DNA of 60,000 bases from Owenia fusiformis (GCA_903813345.2 CAIIXF020000005.1:24681375-24741374); one strand, 5' to 3'. Shown: positions 37,675 to 49,580, numbered from the stretch's first letter. Numbers and translations: made by a program. The notes: generated by a model from the sequence alone, not told the origin.

Positions 37675-39318
37675 ATAGCAGGGTCTTAGTTTTATAATGT
37701 GGGAGGTCTTAGTTTTATAACAGGGTCTTAGTTTTATAACGTGGGGGGTCTTAGTTTTATAACAGGGTCTTAGTTTTATAACGTGGGGGGTCTTAGTTTT
37801 ATAACAGGGTCTTAGTTTTATAACGTGGGGGGTCTTAGTTTTATAACAGGGTCTTAGTTTTATAACGTGGGGGGTCTTAGTTTTATAACAGGGTCTTAGT
37901 TTTATTACGTGGGGGGTCTTAGTTTTATAACAGGGTCTTAGTTTTATAACAGGGTCTTAGTTTTATAACGTGGGGGGTCTTAGTTTTATAACAGGGTCTT
38001 AGTTTTATAACGTGGGGGGTCTTAGTTTTATAACAGGGTCTTAGTTTTATTACATGGGGGGTCTTAGTTTTATAACAGGGTCTTAGTTTTATTACGTGGG
38101 GGGTCTTAGTTTTATAACGTGGGGGGTCTTAGTTTTATAACAGGGTCTTAGTTTTATAACGTGGGGGGTCTTAGTTTTATAACAGGGTCTTAGTTTTATA
38201 ACGTGGGGGTCTTAGTTTTATAACAGGGTCTTAGTTTTATAACGTGGGGGGTCTTAGTTTTATAACAGGGTCTTAGTTTTATAACGTGGGTGGTCTTAGT
38301 TTTATAACAGGGTCTTAGTTTTATAACGTGGGGGGTCTTAGTTTTATAACAGGGTCTTAGTTTTATAACGTGGGGGGTCTTAGTTTTATAACAGGGTCTT
38401 AGTTTTATTACGTGGGGGGTCTTAGTTTTATAACAGGGTCTTAGTTTTATTACGTGGGGGGTCTTAGTTTTATAACAGGGTCTTAGTTTTATAACGTGGG
38501 GGGTCTTAGTTTTATAACAGGGTCTTAGTTTTATAACGTGGGGGGTCTTAGTTTTATAACAGGGTCTTAGTTTTATAACGTGGGGGGTCTTAGTTTTATA
38601 ACAGGGTCTTAGTTTTATTACGTGGGGGGTCTTAGTTTTATAACAGGGTCTTAGTTTTATAACAGGGTCTTAGTTTTATAACGTGGGGGGTCTTAGTTTT
38701 ATAACAGGGTCTTAGTTTTATAACGTGGGGGGTCTTAGTTTTATAACAGGGTCTTAGTTTTATAACGTGGGGGGTCTTAGTTTTATAACAGGGTCTTAGT
38801 TTTATAACGTGGGGGGTCTTAGTTTTATAACAGGGTCTTAGTTTTATTACGTGGGGGGTCTTAGTTTTATAACAGGGTCTTAGTTTTATAACGTGGGGGG
38901 TCTTAGTTTTATAACGTGGGGGGTCTTAGTTTTATAACAGGTTCTTAGTTTTATAACGTGGGGGGTCTTAGTTTTATAACAGGGTCTTAGTTTTATTACG
39001 TGGGGGGTCTTAGTTTTATAACAGGGTCTTAGTTTTATAACGTGGGGGGTCTTAGTTTTATAACAGGGTCTTAGTTTTATTACGTGGGGGGTCTTAGTTT
39101 TATAACAGGGTCTTAGTTTTATAACGTGGGGGGTCTTAGTTTTATAACAGGGTCTTAGTTTTATAACGTGGGGGGTCTTAGTTTTATAACAGGGTCTTAG
39201 TTTTATAACGTGGGGGGTCTTAGTTTTATAACAGGGTCTTAGTTTTATTACATGGGGGGTCTTAGTTTTATAACAGGGTCTTAGTTTTATAACGTGGGGG
39301 GTCTTAGTTTTGTAGGTC
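37675..39318 (-). repeat. 42-bp satellite array, right arm (inverted)
   Basis: Same unit in inverted orientation, about 39 units, so roughly 0.6 kb longer than the left array. ACGTAATA-type variants are also present. Some places have two adjacent 19-base halves (37930, 38645) or two adjacent 23-base halves (38100, 38900), signs of unequal exchange. Confidence 0.96.
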
Positions 39319-39350
39319 TTAGGTCTTAGGTCTTTGTTTTGTAGACACCC

Positions 39351-39360
39351 GATACTAAAT
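39351..39360 (+). repeat. Target-site duplication, right
   Basis: GATACTAAAT immediately follows the terminal GTAGACACCC of the foldback element. Confidence 0.92.
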
Positions 39361-41866
39361 GAATAAGAGTGGATATCATACACAAAATAATTCAAATAAT
39401 AAAGATTGACAAGGAATACAACATCATTGTCAAACATAGAGCAGTGTATATAAGTAATGTTCATTTTTGAATTTCTTACAAAGAAGAAGAATCTGAAGAA
39501 AAATGAATATGTTTACTTGTTTACAATGAATTCTCATGTACAGTATAACTGGAACACTTCAACCTTATTGAATCCCTTATTGATGTGTTATGTCAAATTG
39601 GCTGCTGCACCATTTGATAATTATGTATAAAAGTAGGTTGTTCCATAAGTTGATTACATTTCCAATAAAGTCAGTGTTATATTCGTAAGTAGCAAATCCT
39701 GCAGTTCTCTCCACTTTTTTACCTCACACATGGAAATTATTCCTTCCGCAAATTGGTGCCAAACTACAATAAATTGCTAGTTATTAACTAAGGTGGCTTA
39801 TTTAAGAGACATAAGAATAGGTTTCCATCCCCTGAATTTTGCAAATTTCTACATAAAGAAACATTATACTATACAGAATAATGAAAGTGCTGAAGTTTTG
39901 GACATATACGCATATAAAAGGCTGTGGAGAATTTCTATATCTCTCCTCCACAATTCTTGTTTCTGCGGAATGTGAAAATTTACTTTGGCCAATAGAGAAT
40001 GCCGGGTTAGCCCTCATTGGCCCTTTCGCATGCTGTAAATTGTGAGGAATGGATTATTACATAAGCTCATACACTTTAATAAGTCATATTAGATATATTA
40101 AGCTAGGTGTTAAGTAGACATATGTTATTATTTATATCGGAAGATGAAGATACAAACAAGACAAGAAATGTGAGATTATCGAATCCAGTAGGTTACTTTT
40201 TTACCATTAGAAACTAAATAAAAATGTTATACAAATGACCCAATCGCATCTTCCCTGAATGATAACTTAGGAACTAACTGTGCAATGATTTCACACAGCA
40301 TGGAAGTAGTACAAGGACAGTTTTGAAGAGAAAGCTGTTGATCTGCAATTCGGGGTTTTATGGCCAGAATGACCGACTGTGATGTGTCTGTGACATTTTA
40401 CTAGACTGGTGGCCATAAATTCCGTCAAAATATTACAGCAGACACGATCCTTCATTCTCTCATTTGTACATCAAACTATCTAAAGTCCATTCAACTCCAA
40501 ATTTATGCATTACTTTTGTTATTTTATTGTTTATATCAATCTATAACTTGGCTAATAAAAATATTGAATATAAAGCCACCATAAAATATCTAATGATACT
40601 AAAAGTATATTATTTCTAGATATAACTGAATCAAATGATAACAGAGTCACAATTGCTAAGAAACAACATTGGATAAAACTCTATGCTATATTGAGTCCAA
40701 ACTTTATTACTGTAATATATTTTCATTTCGCTGGCGTAATGATATAATATCCATAAAGAAAGCTGATATGACATTACTTTATATCAAGCATAAAATTATA
40801 GCAATAAGTTCTTGCTGATTCTGGCAAAAACTGACACATGCTATGATGTATCTTGTGTTTAAACTATCTTTCTGGTTTCCCTTACAATCTTTCTCTGGTT
40901 CTTTTCTATATAATTTAGAGTGTTCGCCTGCTTCACGCCTGTCTGTTGTCATAGTTTCAGTTATACCTAACAATTGATAGACGAAGGACATTAATGTTGT
41001 ACAAAAACGAAATCGTAAAATATGATATAACAAAATCAAACCCAAATGTCAATTCTAGGCATATCCTATCCCTCACAGTGACAGTTGTAATTTTTTACTG
41101 CTCAAATCAATTCTCAAGTGCCCAGATACTGAAGGCAGTATTGCATATGATGAAACCATAAACTATCAACTAGCATTCATTTGTATGCTTGTCTCCTATA
41201 GATTTTTGAAAACTTATATAACATAACAATCCCTTGCAACTTATAAAGAGAACATTGTCCCCTAATGCACACAATAATCAATCTTACAACACAATAATAT
41301 TTGAAATTACTTTTACAGTTTTGAAATTACTTTTTTATCCTTCTATTATTATTTCTCGTGATGTAAACAGTTTGTTTGTAACATTTTGTGATTTGTCAAA
41401 TATTCAACTTTCCTTCCATTTTTACAACAAAAGCTAGATTGTGAAATACTCAACTATATGACTATGTTAAACCCATTATTCTAAAATTATATTTCCATAT
41501 ATATATAATTGAATACCAATAGGATAATCCCGAATATATATATATTGCATTGGCAGATTAAAAGCATAAAAAACAAATGATTAGCCGAGTGTAATAAAAG
41601 CCTTATATAAACTGTGACTAAGGTGAATAGGACCCCAGGGTCTATTCAGCGTTTCCTACATGGAAATTGTTTTATCTAAACAGGCTAGGATGAAGAAATA
41701 ATAATTCATTGAGCCCTTAAGTGATACTGTATTCCATTTGTTAATCCTGGATTGTATTGTGAATCCATAAGTAAAGTAGAAGAACCCTTCACGGCTTCTG
41801 GTTCCTCTCATAATGACATTTTAAGAGAGTGGGTTGAAAGTGGCACATTTTACAATGACTGACTTT
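39361..41866. other. Non-coding stretch with a CCAAT-bearing patch
   Basis: Around 39990-40025 there are two opposed CCAAT-type elements (GGCCAATAGAG and CTCATTGGCCC) in GC-richer DNA, promoter-like but without an adjacent recognised gene. The minus-strand frame at 40779-41045 has some protein-like composition but no good splice context. Confidence 0.35.
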
Positions 41867-41997
41867 GTCACTGGTGATCCCCTCGATTACGCTGGTTACC
41901 GAAATGGTTTGAAAAATCATACCTTCGATGTTCCGACATTTTGTTACCAAAATGAACCGTTTCGGTAACCAGCGTAATCGAGTGGATCACCAGTGAC
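41867..41997. mobile_element. 131-bp near-palindromic MITE
   Basis: Terminal inverted repeats GTCACTGGTGATCC and GGATCACCAGTGAC extend through CTCGATTACGCTGGTTACCG on both sides with about one mismatch. Nested TTACCGAAA and TTTCGGTAAC arms fold the interior. A possible TTT flanks each side; no longer duplication is visible. It shares ACATTTTGTTACC, CTTCGA and the ACCAGTG end with the 14.4-16.2-kb cluster, so it is probably the compact member of that family. Confidence 0.85.
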
Positions 41998-42168
41998 TTT
42001 TCTGATATGCTTTCCGTACATTTGATTTATCTTAACTAATATCATAAACAAATTGACAATTATCCCATTGCAAGCATTATATCCTCAAAGCAATATGTAT
42101 CACAAATCATGCGTCATTGATCACATAAAAGTAAAGACTTCAAGGAAAGTGCATTCAGATGTTATAAC

Positions 42169-42270
42169 ATGCACGGTAAAAGCAATAATCAACTGCCACC
42201 TCCACTGGAGTGCCATGTTATTGAGAACAACAATATCACAAGTATCATTGAGGTGCTGGATCCCGGATAA
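42169..42270 (+). CDS. Ambiguous protein-like open frame, both strands
   Basis: On the + strand ATG at 42169 opens 33 codons reading QLPPPLECHVIENNNITSII and ending VLDPG before TAA. The composition is secreted-protein-like with a glycosylation sequon. On the minus strand the same DNA holds an ATG at 42248 followed by MILVILLFSITWHSSG and a donor-like G|GTGGCA, which looks like a signal-peptide exon. The two readings exclude each other and neither has a linked exon that I can identify. Confidence 0.18.
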   Translation: MHGKSNNQLPPPLECHVIENNNITSIIEVLDPG

Positions 42271-43231
42271 AAGTGAGACAACAAAGTCATTAAAAAACAC
42301 AACACTCTAACACATAACAATTAAGAACCATTAGTAACCTTCAAAAGAGAGTAATGAGATTTATACATGTACAGCAACCTAAACAACATTTGGTTTCGTA
42401 CTAATTTAGTTAAGATTCAGAAAACATGGCTGAGCTTACCAAGGAAGCTCAAACGGAAAGCCAACAAGCGTAAAAGCATCAACCATAATCAGGAAAAACT
42501 ATAATGGGATCAGTATTTCCAAATATTAATTGCAAAGGCCATCATTCTGTGTCACAGTAGATGTAAAACCCAAGCAAATAAAACAAGGCCAAGAAATCCA
42601 CAGATCAGATAGCACTAAAAAGATGGTTTGAAAATGAGACCAAATGTGTGAACTTATCATGATATAATTTAATTTAAAGTACATACTGAGAAAGTGAGTG
42701 ACTACAACAGCTTTATGCTGAAGAGTAATTTGTGCCAATGAGAGACTTAAAGTTCAAACAACCATTGACACTGATTTGATCTAATCAAATATATCTGTCA
42801 GTAATGAAGATCTCCATTGACAAATCAGTCAAGTAAGAATGATGAGAAGGAACATAAACTGAACAACTGCCTGAGAAGACAAACACTTAAGAATCCCTAA
42901 TTAATAAACTGTAAAAGTAACATTCAACATCAGATATATGGAAATATATTTAAGTGCACTAAGCATATATGTCCCTGAAAATGTTTCTAAATGAGTAAGA
43001 CTAAATAAGAAGATTGAAGATTGACCAATGAATAAAACCTGACTTGAATTGAGGAACTTGTTGTGTTGATTGTTTTAAAATAAGATGTAGAGATGAAACT
43101 ATGGATTTAGCAAGGAATAAGCGAGGATCACTTCTGAACATTTGCTCAAGTGTATATAAAAACAGTATCTTGCGCCAATAAGATAATTTCAAATTGTCCA
43201 AACTTAATGTGAAAACTCCAAGTCCCTGCAG

Positions 43232-43260
43232 GATCCATCACCAGACTCTTATCTATCAGA
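43232..43260 (+). other. 5' part of the membrane-protein exon
   Basis: Lies between the acceptor at 43231 and the ATG. It is in frame and open (SITRLLSIR), so translation could begin upstream in an unseen exon. The preferred reading is a short untranslated part. Confidence 0.3.
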
Positions 43261-46164
43261 ATGCCTGACAGTTTGGCAGTAGTGGCCTATTGGGTGCTAG
43301 CAGGCATCATGGCTATAGGAGCCTTGGGAACAGTGATATGTCTTCTAGTGTCTGTATATTTCTGCTCCAATGGTTTTCAGCGACCCAAAAGATATGCCCA
43401 TAAGTAAAACAACAAGTATGGTTATAGTTACAAATATATTGAAAGTTACAATCAATAAGGACTGTTCATAGAGATGTTACAAATATGTATGGAAATAACA
43501 AAGATACACTACAGGGAGGAATTGATGCTGAATGGCATACAAATATGATAAATAGGATGACATTCAAACATGGGTGATGGATAACCTGGGTGATATTGAA
43601 AATCAATAAAATGATTGAAATGATGGATAAAGGATGTATTAAAATGGAAGTGTGATATATCAACAGTTGCTTTCAAGTGGTTCTATTGCCCAGAGTACTT
43701 TTACATTCCCAGTCAAAGCATTCAAATTCATGAATCAACTCACGATAATTCTTTGGAAATGTATTTATTACTTTAATTGTTGCACCGCACCATCACAACA
43801 AAAGCACTGATACTACATCCACACCATATTTTCAATTTTCAATATGATAACACTACTGGCAATCCATGTTTTTCTATAATATATTGATAGAAGAAACATA
43901 AATGAAAAAGTAGATGGAAGAAAGAAGTCTTGGTTTTTTGATCTGACACCTGAGGACTATAAGAACATCTGTGGATACTGATTTACTCATTTTCAAAATA
44001 TAAGTAGACAATATATTAAGGTAGATGCCAATAATTTCAGGTAAATGTTATAAATTGGAAATCGATGGTCTTTTACAAGATAAATTGTTTAAATGGATTG
44101 CATAGATTGCACAATTGAAACAAATCTGTATTACCCTTTGATCAAATCAATTCACCTTTGATCTAATCTTTATTCTCGTTTTAATCTAATCAAGATTATT
44201 ACAATATTGTAACAATATAATTAAAGCCCTGCCAAATAGTTTAAAAGTAAGTAAAACCTGTACATCTTAATTTCTCTCAATGTGAACACTTTTCCTTAGT
44301 CCCAAATTGTTATCTGTCTATTGAGAAACTTTGATATGTGAACACCTGCTAATCAAAACACTTTTGACATGTTCCAATAGCATTCTGATAAGACACATAT
44401 TACTTTATTTAAGAAATATAGACCTCAGAGCAGGGGTAATATTGTCGAATACACCTTGCAGGGCTAAGCGCAAATGTTTTCTGTACCCCGAACGACCGAA
44501 GGCTTTTGTGCCTTGTCCTAAGAGGTGTATTCGACAATATTACACCTGCTCTGAGGTCTATATTACAATTCGAACATGAAACTCCCCAAAATGATATTTC
44601 GAATATTCATTATGGTCCGCCATTACTACGGCCCGCCGTTATGACGTCACACATTACTCGTATATAAACTAGGGGTAGTATTCGCGAATATACCCCAGGT
44701 GAAATGTTGACTTTGTTCACAGTTTATAGAAGGCATGAATACAGTCATGTTCGAATTCATAATACACCCAATTAACCTACCCTAGAAGTAACCCTGCACC
44801 ATTCAGATGGGATCCTCCGAGCAAAATTCAAATCAAGGCTATCAAACCTAGAACCAGACTAAAGTTATTCAACCATAGAGTTAAAATGACCTAAAATTAT
44901 TGATCAGATATAACCTGTACGTCCAAACACATTGATTATCAGTATTCTTAAACAACATCAATTAAAACAATTTATTCCTAAGAATTGATATATGTTGCTC
45001 TAGGCCATTATGCTTTCTTCTAGTCAAATTTATTGTTTCTCTCAGAAGAAAGCAATCTTATTTGTCCTCCATTATGTCATAAATTGAGTTGCAAAAGGCC
45101 TCTGGCAATACATGGTATTTAATCATAAACAGAATACCAGTACAAGACTAGTGGCAACAGACCGACCTACACATCAATAGTGAAGCTCGTCAGAGTTAAT
45201 AATGTAAATATGTAAACGAAAGTGCTCAAAAAGGATTCATATTAATGTAAAATAGAATGGCAAAGGTTGGAATAAGTAGGAAATTTAAATAAATTAATAG
45301 GAATCAAAGTGTAACACTGAAATAGTGAAATATGATAAGTATTAATCTCCTTTATACTATAAAAGGTGGGACAATTTGACATGATATGTTGGACTGTTAG
45401 GCTACATTTGCATCCTAGCAAAACCATGTTACGATTTTTGGCCTGATCCTAGAATCTAATTGATTGTTACACTTGTTTTAACTTTGCAAGAAGAGGGCAA
45501 ATTCAAATTCTGAATTAGGGTAACCCTTGTAGCTATAAACTTGATTAATCAATCCATTGCACTGTCAGCCATAGTTTCAGCGCAATCATCATCACATACT
45601 GGATTTACAGGAGTAGTCAACCCAACTACATGTGCAAAGGCTGACATGTCATGCCACCTGAGTATGTCCATTAATGAAAAGATTGAAAAAGATTCATTCC
45701 CTGCAATTCTGAAAATCACATCCTTACCATGAAAGAAGCTAAATAGATTCCCCTTTCCAATATATTAAATGTCACAGTGAATCACAATCATAAATAAAAG
45801 AGAATGAACTAATAGACTTTGTAAAAATACCAGACTCTACCAACGTGATGATGTCTAAAAAAACAAGAGCTTGTTACCATTGGTAATACATGATGTACAT
45901 CTCTTAGTTATCAATAAAGGTCTGTAACATTACTTAGATGTAATCATTGCTAATTAGGCTTTTTTCAAAAAGATACCTGACAATCATGTCTGTGGTAAAT
46001 GTAACTAACATGTTGAAATAGGATAAGAACATCTTCTCATTTCTATTTTCAGGTGGATAGACACCGATAAATTGAAAAGTGAGCTTATAAAGGGGAAGAG
46101 GACACACAGCCAAGTCTCACAGCAGATTAAGAAGGCTCAGTACGTGACAAGGAGCCAGTGCTGA
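43261..46164 (+). CDS. Candidate two-exon gene for an 84-aa single-pass membrane protein
   Basis: Exon 43261-43403 starts with a well-placed ATG (A at -3) just after an acceptor (TCCCTGCAG at 43231) and ends CATAA|GTAAAA (phase 2). Exon 46053-46167 follows TTCTATTTTCAG, and its G completes the split codon as AAG. The product starts MPDSLAVVAYWVLAG. It has one Gly-rich transmembrane helix at about residues 7-34, a C35/SNG turn, then a basic cytoplasmic tail (RPKR, KGKRTHSQVSQQIKK) of about 45 residues. The frame ends in TGA at 46162, three bases before a strong donor AAG|GTAAGG. Without splicing the first exon would end with TAA at 43405 after 48 residues. Codons are richer in G/C than the surroundings. 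I do not recognise the family. The combination of acceptor, phase match and composition makes a real gene fairly likely. Confidence 0.45.
44250..44372. mobile_element. MITE-like element, CAGTAAAACCTG family, degraded
   Basis: AGTAAAACCTGTACATCTTA start, then AATGTGAACACTTTT and TGTGAACACCTGC motifs as in other copies. No intact right terminal repeat. Confidence 0.5.
44415..44564. mobile_element. 150-bp MITE with ~42-bp inverted ends
   Basis: AATATAGACCTCAGAGCAGG continuing to GTCGAATACACCT is repeated inverted at the other end with about one mismatch. The central loop contains ACCCCGAACGACCGAAGG. The ends would form a long hairpin. No coding capacity. Confidence 0.85.
44565..44765. repeat. 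Adjacent inverted-repeat segment
   Basis: ATTCGAACATGA (44568) and TCATGTTCGAATTCAT (44746) are inverted copies flanking GGTCCGCCATTAC/CCCGCCGTTATGACGTCAC and a near-palindromic GGGGTAGTATTCGCGAATATACCCC. TGACGTCA (44642) is a perfect CRE core. It may be part of a larger element with the MITE just upstream. Confidence 0.5.
45549..45708 (-). CDS. Candidate terminal coding exon, unrecognised
   Basis: On the minus strand an acceptor-like GTGATTTTCAG is followed by one nucleotide and 52 codons to TGA. The reading includes MDILRWHDMSAFAHVVGLTT and ends PVCDDDCAETMADSAMD. The mix of Trp, His, Cys and acidic residues is unusually protein-like for this AT-rich window. The opposite strand is also open over the same span. 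No upstream exon was identified. It could be a transposon-encoded C-terminus or a fragment of a host gene. Confidence 0.27.
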
Positions 46165-46167
46165 AAG

Positions 46168-49100
46168 GTAAGGCCACCCATTTGGAAAATGCAATGTCCA
46201 GGTTCAATTGCCAAATAGTGTAGATTGGTATGGGTTGACAAGGAACAGAGGGACAATTATACAGAATAAACATAATATTTTAGAAGATGGAGAAAATTAG
46301 ACTTAGAAAGATTTCAGCATGGGTAATGCTGAAATTAATGGCCTTATTAGGCCTAATAAGCAGCTCATCTTCGTTTGCCCTTTAAAGATGCTAAATGAGC
46401 TCAATGCACTCGTTACAGGTTCAAATTTTAAAAACTCACCCAATAATAAATTGAAATATTGAAATGAAAATAGAGATAGATAGAGGAAGAACGTCCTTTT
46501 AAAATTATGGATATAATCATTGAGCAGAATGTTCATTCATCATGAAAAGCCAAGGTCAAACAAAGAGGCCAGGCCACTGATGCATGCAATAAGATCATGA
46601 TGTTTAAATGGAGAGCTGTAAAGAATTGAGAAATCATTGTAATCTATGCTAATCATGCAGTCAACCTTGAATAAGGATAACGTAATAGACTAGATATTCA
46701 GAACTTCGAATTTTCCATATATTTCCTTTAGCGGTCAAGTCCCCAGGGCCAGTATAGAGTAAGAAAGCTAATTTCCTAATTAATCAATATGTCTACAATT
46801 GTCTACGCAACTCAAATTCAAGATTATCAGTAGCCTTCAGTAAAGTACAATTTTATGCCTGCTGCATCGAGATGTCATGGGAACCAAATGATTCCGGTTC
46901 AAATTATGAACTTGGTAAATAATTCTAATCGAAAAAATAATTCAGAAACATGTTGTTGTATCTATTAGAATTGATATTGAATTGTTCCCATTTATTTAAG
47001 GAAATGTGCACGTTTGAAATTTTTATGCAATCCTCATTGGAGTCACGTGTAATTTTGAGGAGAACAAAAATGTTTAAAATATGAGAAAATTCAGTGACCT
47101 ACACAATATGTAGGTCACTGAATTTTCTCATTTTTTATTCGTCTTATAAAAATATTATTTTCAGCATTTATGTCTTTGTGCTGAAAGATCTAGACTGGAC
47201 AGGGAATGACTTATGCAAAAAGGCTCTCAATTCTAAATTTTTACTAAAAAAAATGAGCAACATTTTTGGCATTATAATTTGAGGGAGGGGTGCTTATTGA
47301 CTTTATGGGATTCTACTACCTCCCATAGAAAGTAATCGGTAAGGTTCATCAATGAATCGTGTAGACTTTCTGATATTGCTCTTATTATTATTCATTGATA
47401 GTAAACTCATTCCGCAAGATTCATTCTCTTGGCTATACTTTTCTTTGCTATACAGTAAGTACCTCTATGGTCACTATTGTATGAAAGAAGCCAGAAATTG
47501 ACCATATAAATCAAATTGATGTAATGAAGATAAGAAGCTCACAAATTGATCATTTCCCAAACATCAAATGAAATCTAGACTGATGAGTAATTAAGAGTCA
47601 AAATCGGGTCAATGCCTCTCAACAATATAATAAAAATGCTGATTCTGCAATTTATGGCATCTGGTTGGCCATTGAAATAAATTTTATGACATGTTCTTTC
47701 GGAGTTATGGCATTGGAGTGTGCTATAAACGACGTGTATAATTGCAGTTCATGGTATTAATTAGGAGATAATGTGATTAATATTTCATTATCAGGAGTGT
47801 GGAAGAAGTTCTTTTGGCAATCCGTTCAATGATCAGGGTGTACCGAACATAGTATTTATACTTGAGAAATAAATAATAACAAGACTAACATTTGAGAGAT
47901 CAATATTTTTCATAAACAACAAAGAGTCAAAAAATGAAAACAAATTGTGCAATATTTGTTAACTAGAGCAAAACAATTGATTTATTTAGCTTTTATTTAC
48001 AAAAAGATAGCCAACATAGTACTTAGATTGTAATTTAGATGTCTGGTCTTGTATTTGTATTTTTTTCATGTCATATGCATATATAAAATAATAACATAAA
48101 TAAACCTTCTACCTCATGCCTAACAAAAATTCATTAAACTCAAAAGCTTAGATAGAGACTCCAAAGTAATGGACAGTGCAGTATAATGTAATAATGTAAT
48201 GATACAAGATGTCAATAAAAGTTATACAAGAAAAAGATACAGCATTTTTATCAGAACTTCTGGATCGGCCTTTATATTGGAGAAACTGGTCAATACTTAA
48301 CAGAGGAAATGTTTTCTTTTAAGTTCTACAATAATAGTTTAAGGTCATTAAAATGCTTGAAGTTATAAAAGGAATTGTGTTTTTATGTGTTTTTTCATTC
48401 TAAATGTAGAACAATCCAATATTCAATATTGTGAGCATGATCTTCTATTTTCTAGTTTGTATAACTGGTGTGCATAACCAGTTGCCATGATCAGCTACCT
48501 TATTTGGAGTATGTAGGCATTCCTTATCACGTTTTGGCATATCAGAAACCAGTAGAGCCACATTATACTTTACAGCATATCATGGTTAATAAGAACTGTA
48601 ATAAGAGAGTATATTAACATTGTATGAACATTTTTTAAAAAATCATATTCTCAATAATTAGCCAAGTATGTACTTATGAAGGTTTTTTGTTGGAATTCAA
48701 CTATCACCACCTTGGAAGGCATGTTCTTGGGGTATTAGTACTGGTTTAGAAGACCTGAGCGATAGTGACAGTCCATAGAGATGACAAGGTATTAACATGA
48801 CAAAATGTCACCACCTAGTTGCTCATAATATTATTAGTTCAATTTGAAAGTCAGATTTGAACTTCTGATAACTTGTAGATGATTTTGAAAAAAAAATCAG
48901 ACAATTTGAAGCATGTTTGACCTTTTTTGACATTGACATACTATTCCACATGAATCTACTTGTTGAGCCTTGATCAACTTGAGTTCTACTTGAGGATTTC
49001 GTATCTATACCCACGATGATATGATGATATCCCCATGTTAAGTCAATGGTGTATAAACTCCACATGATAAGTCAATACTCCCTTGCTGAAATCCTCATTA

Positions 49101-49558
49101 TCTCAGAAAAACTCAAATTGATTGGCTCTCAACAAGTGAAATATTGAAAGGGAGTATTAGTACAATGGATTCCAAGTAGTAAGAAATGGTTTCTTAAACA
49201 GAACATCGGGATTGATTTTTAGAATTTTTTGTTGTCCCTAATAGTTGTCATTATCGCGTTAGTTCTCAGTAGGTGGCGATAATTGTAATAACCTCTTTTC
49301 AGCGGGCATTCACTATGTTGCCCTTTGAAATTACGTAGGTTACTGAGATATTCTTTTTAAATATATTGTTCAGAATGTTCTAAATGAATCATGGATGATT
49401 CAATACACCAAATATTTGTATGCTAACCTTAAACCTTGACCTATACTACAAGTCTAAGGACTGCAAGGTAAAAACAAAAATTAGAGCTAGGCTTAAATCC
49501 TTAATTTTATAATGTTACTGTAAGTGATTTCTCATTCTGGTTTGGTTTGTTTGATGCT
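46168..49558. other. Non-coding stretch (possible intron)
   Basis: If the donor at 46167 is used this is intronic. A fragment of the CACCACCTGCC repeat lies near 48797 and a perfect hairpin near 47.1 kb. No exon seen. Confidence 0.4.
47081..47131. repeat. Perfect hairpin, 23-bp arms, 5-base loop
   Basis: ATGAGAAAATTCAGTGACCT continuing with ACA, then loop CAATA, then the exact inverse. Precursor-microRNA-like in size but with no mismatches, so a small palindromic insertion is likelier. Confidence 0.9.
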
Positions 49559-49580
49559 GTTTTTCATTATAATGAAAAAC
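49559..49580. repeat. 22-bp perfect palindrome
   Basis: GTTTTTCATTA followed by its exact inverse with no loop. Role unknown. Confidence 0.85.

Larger units (their letters stand above)
35337..39350. mobile_element. Complete 4,014-bp foldback transposon with satellite arms
   Basis: Both ends start GGGTGTCTACAAAACAAAG read inward and continue identically through repeated CTAAGACC. A perfect 10-bp duplication, GATACTAAAT, flanks the element. The arms consist of a 42-bp tandem repeat, and the inverted match continues into the interior: 36431-36510 pairs with about 37600-37674, and about 36757-36985 pairs with about 37130-37355 at lower identity. The whole element is therefore close to one large palindrome centred near 37045. 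No transposase frame is present. Long arms of tandem repeats with 9-10-bp duplications match Foldback-type elements (Drosophila FB, sea urchin TU) and Mutator-like elements in general; which superfamily mobilised it is not determined. Perfect duplications suggest fairly recent insertion. Confidence 0.93.

Noticed and set aside
40779-41045. 88-residue minus-strand frame with a YRKEPEKDCKGNQKD segment
   Set aside because: Some protein-like composition and a GTAAGG inside, but no acceptor/donor pair that yields a consistent exon.
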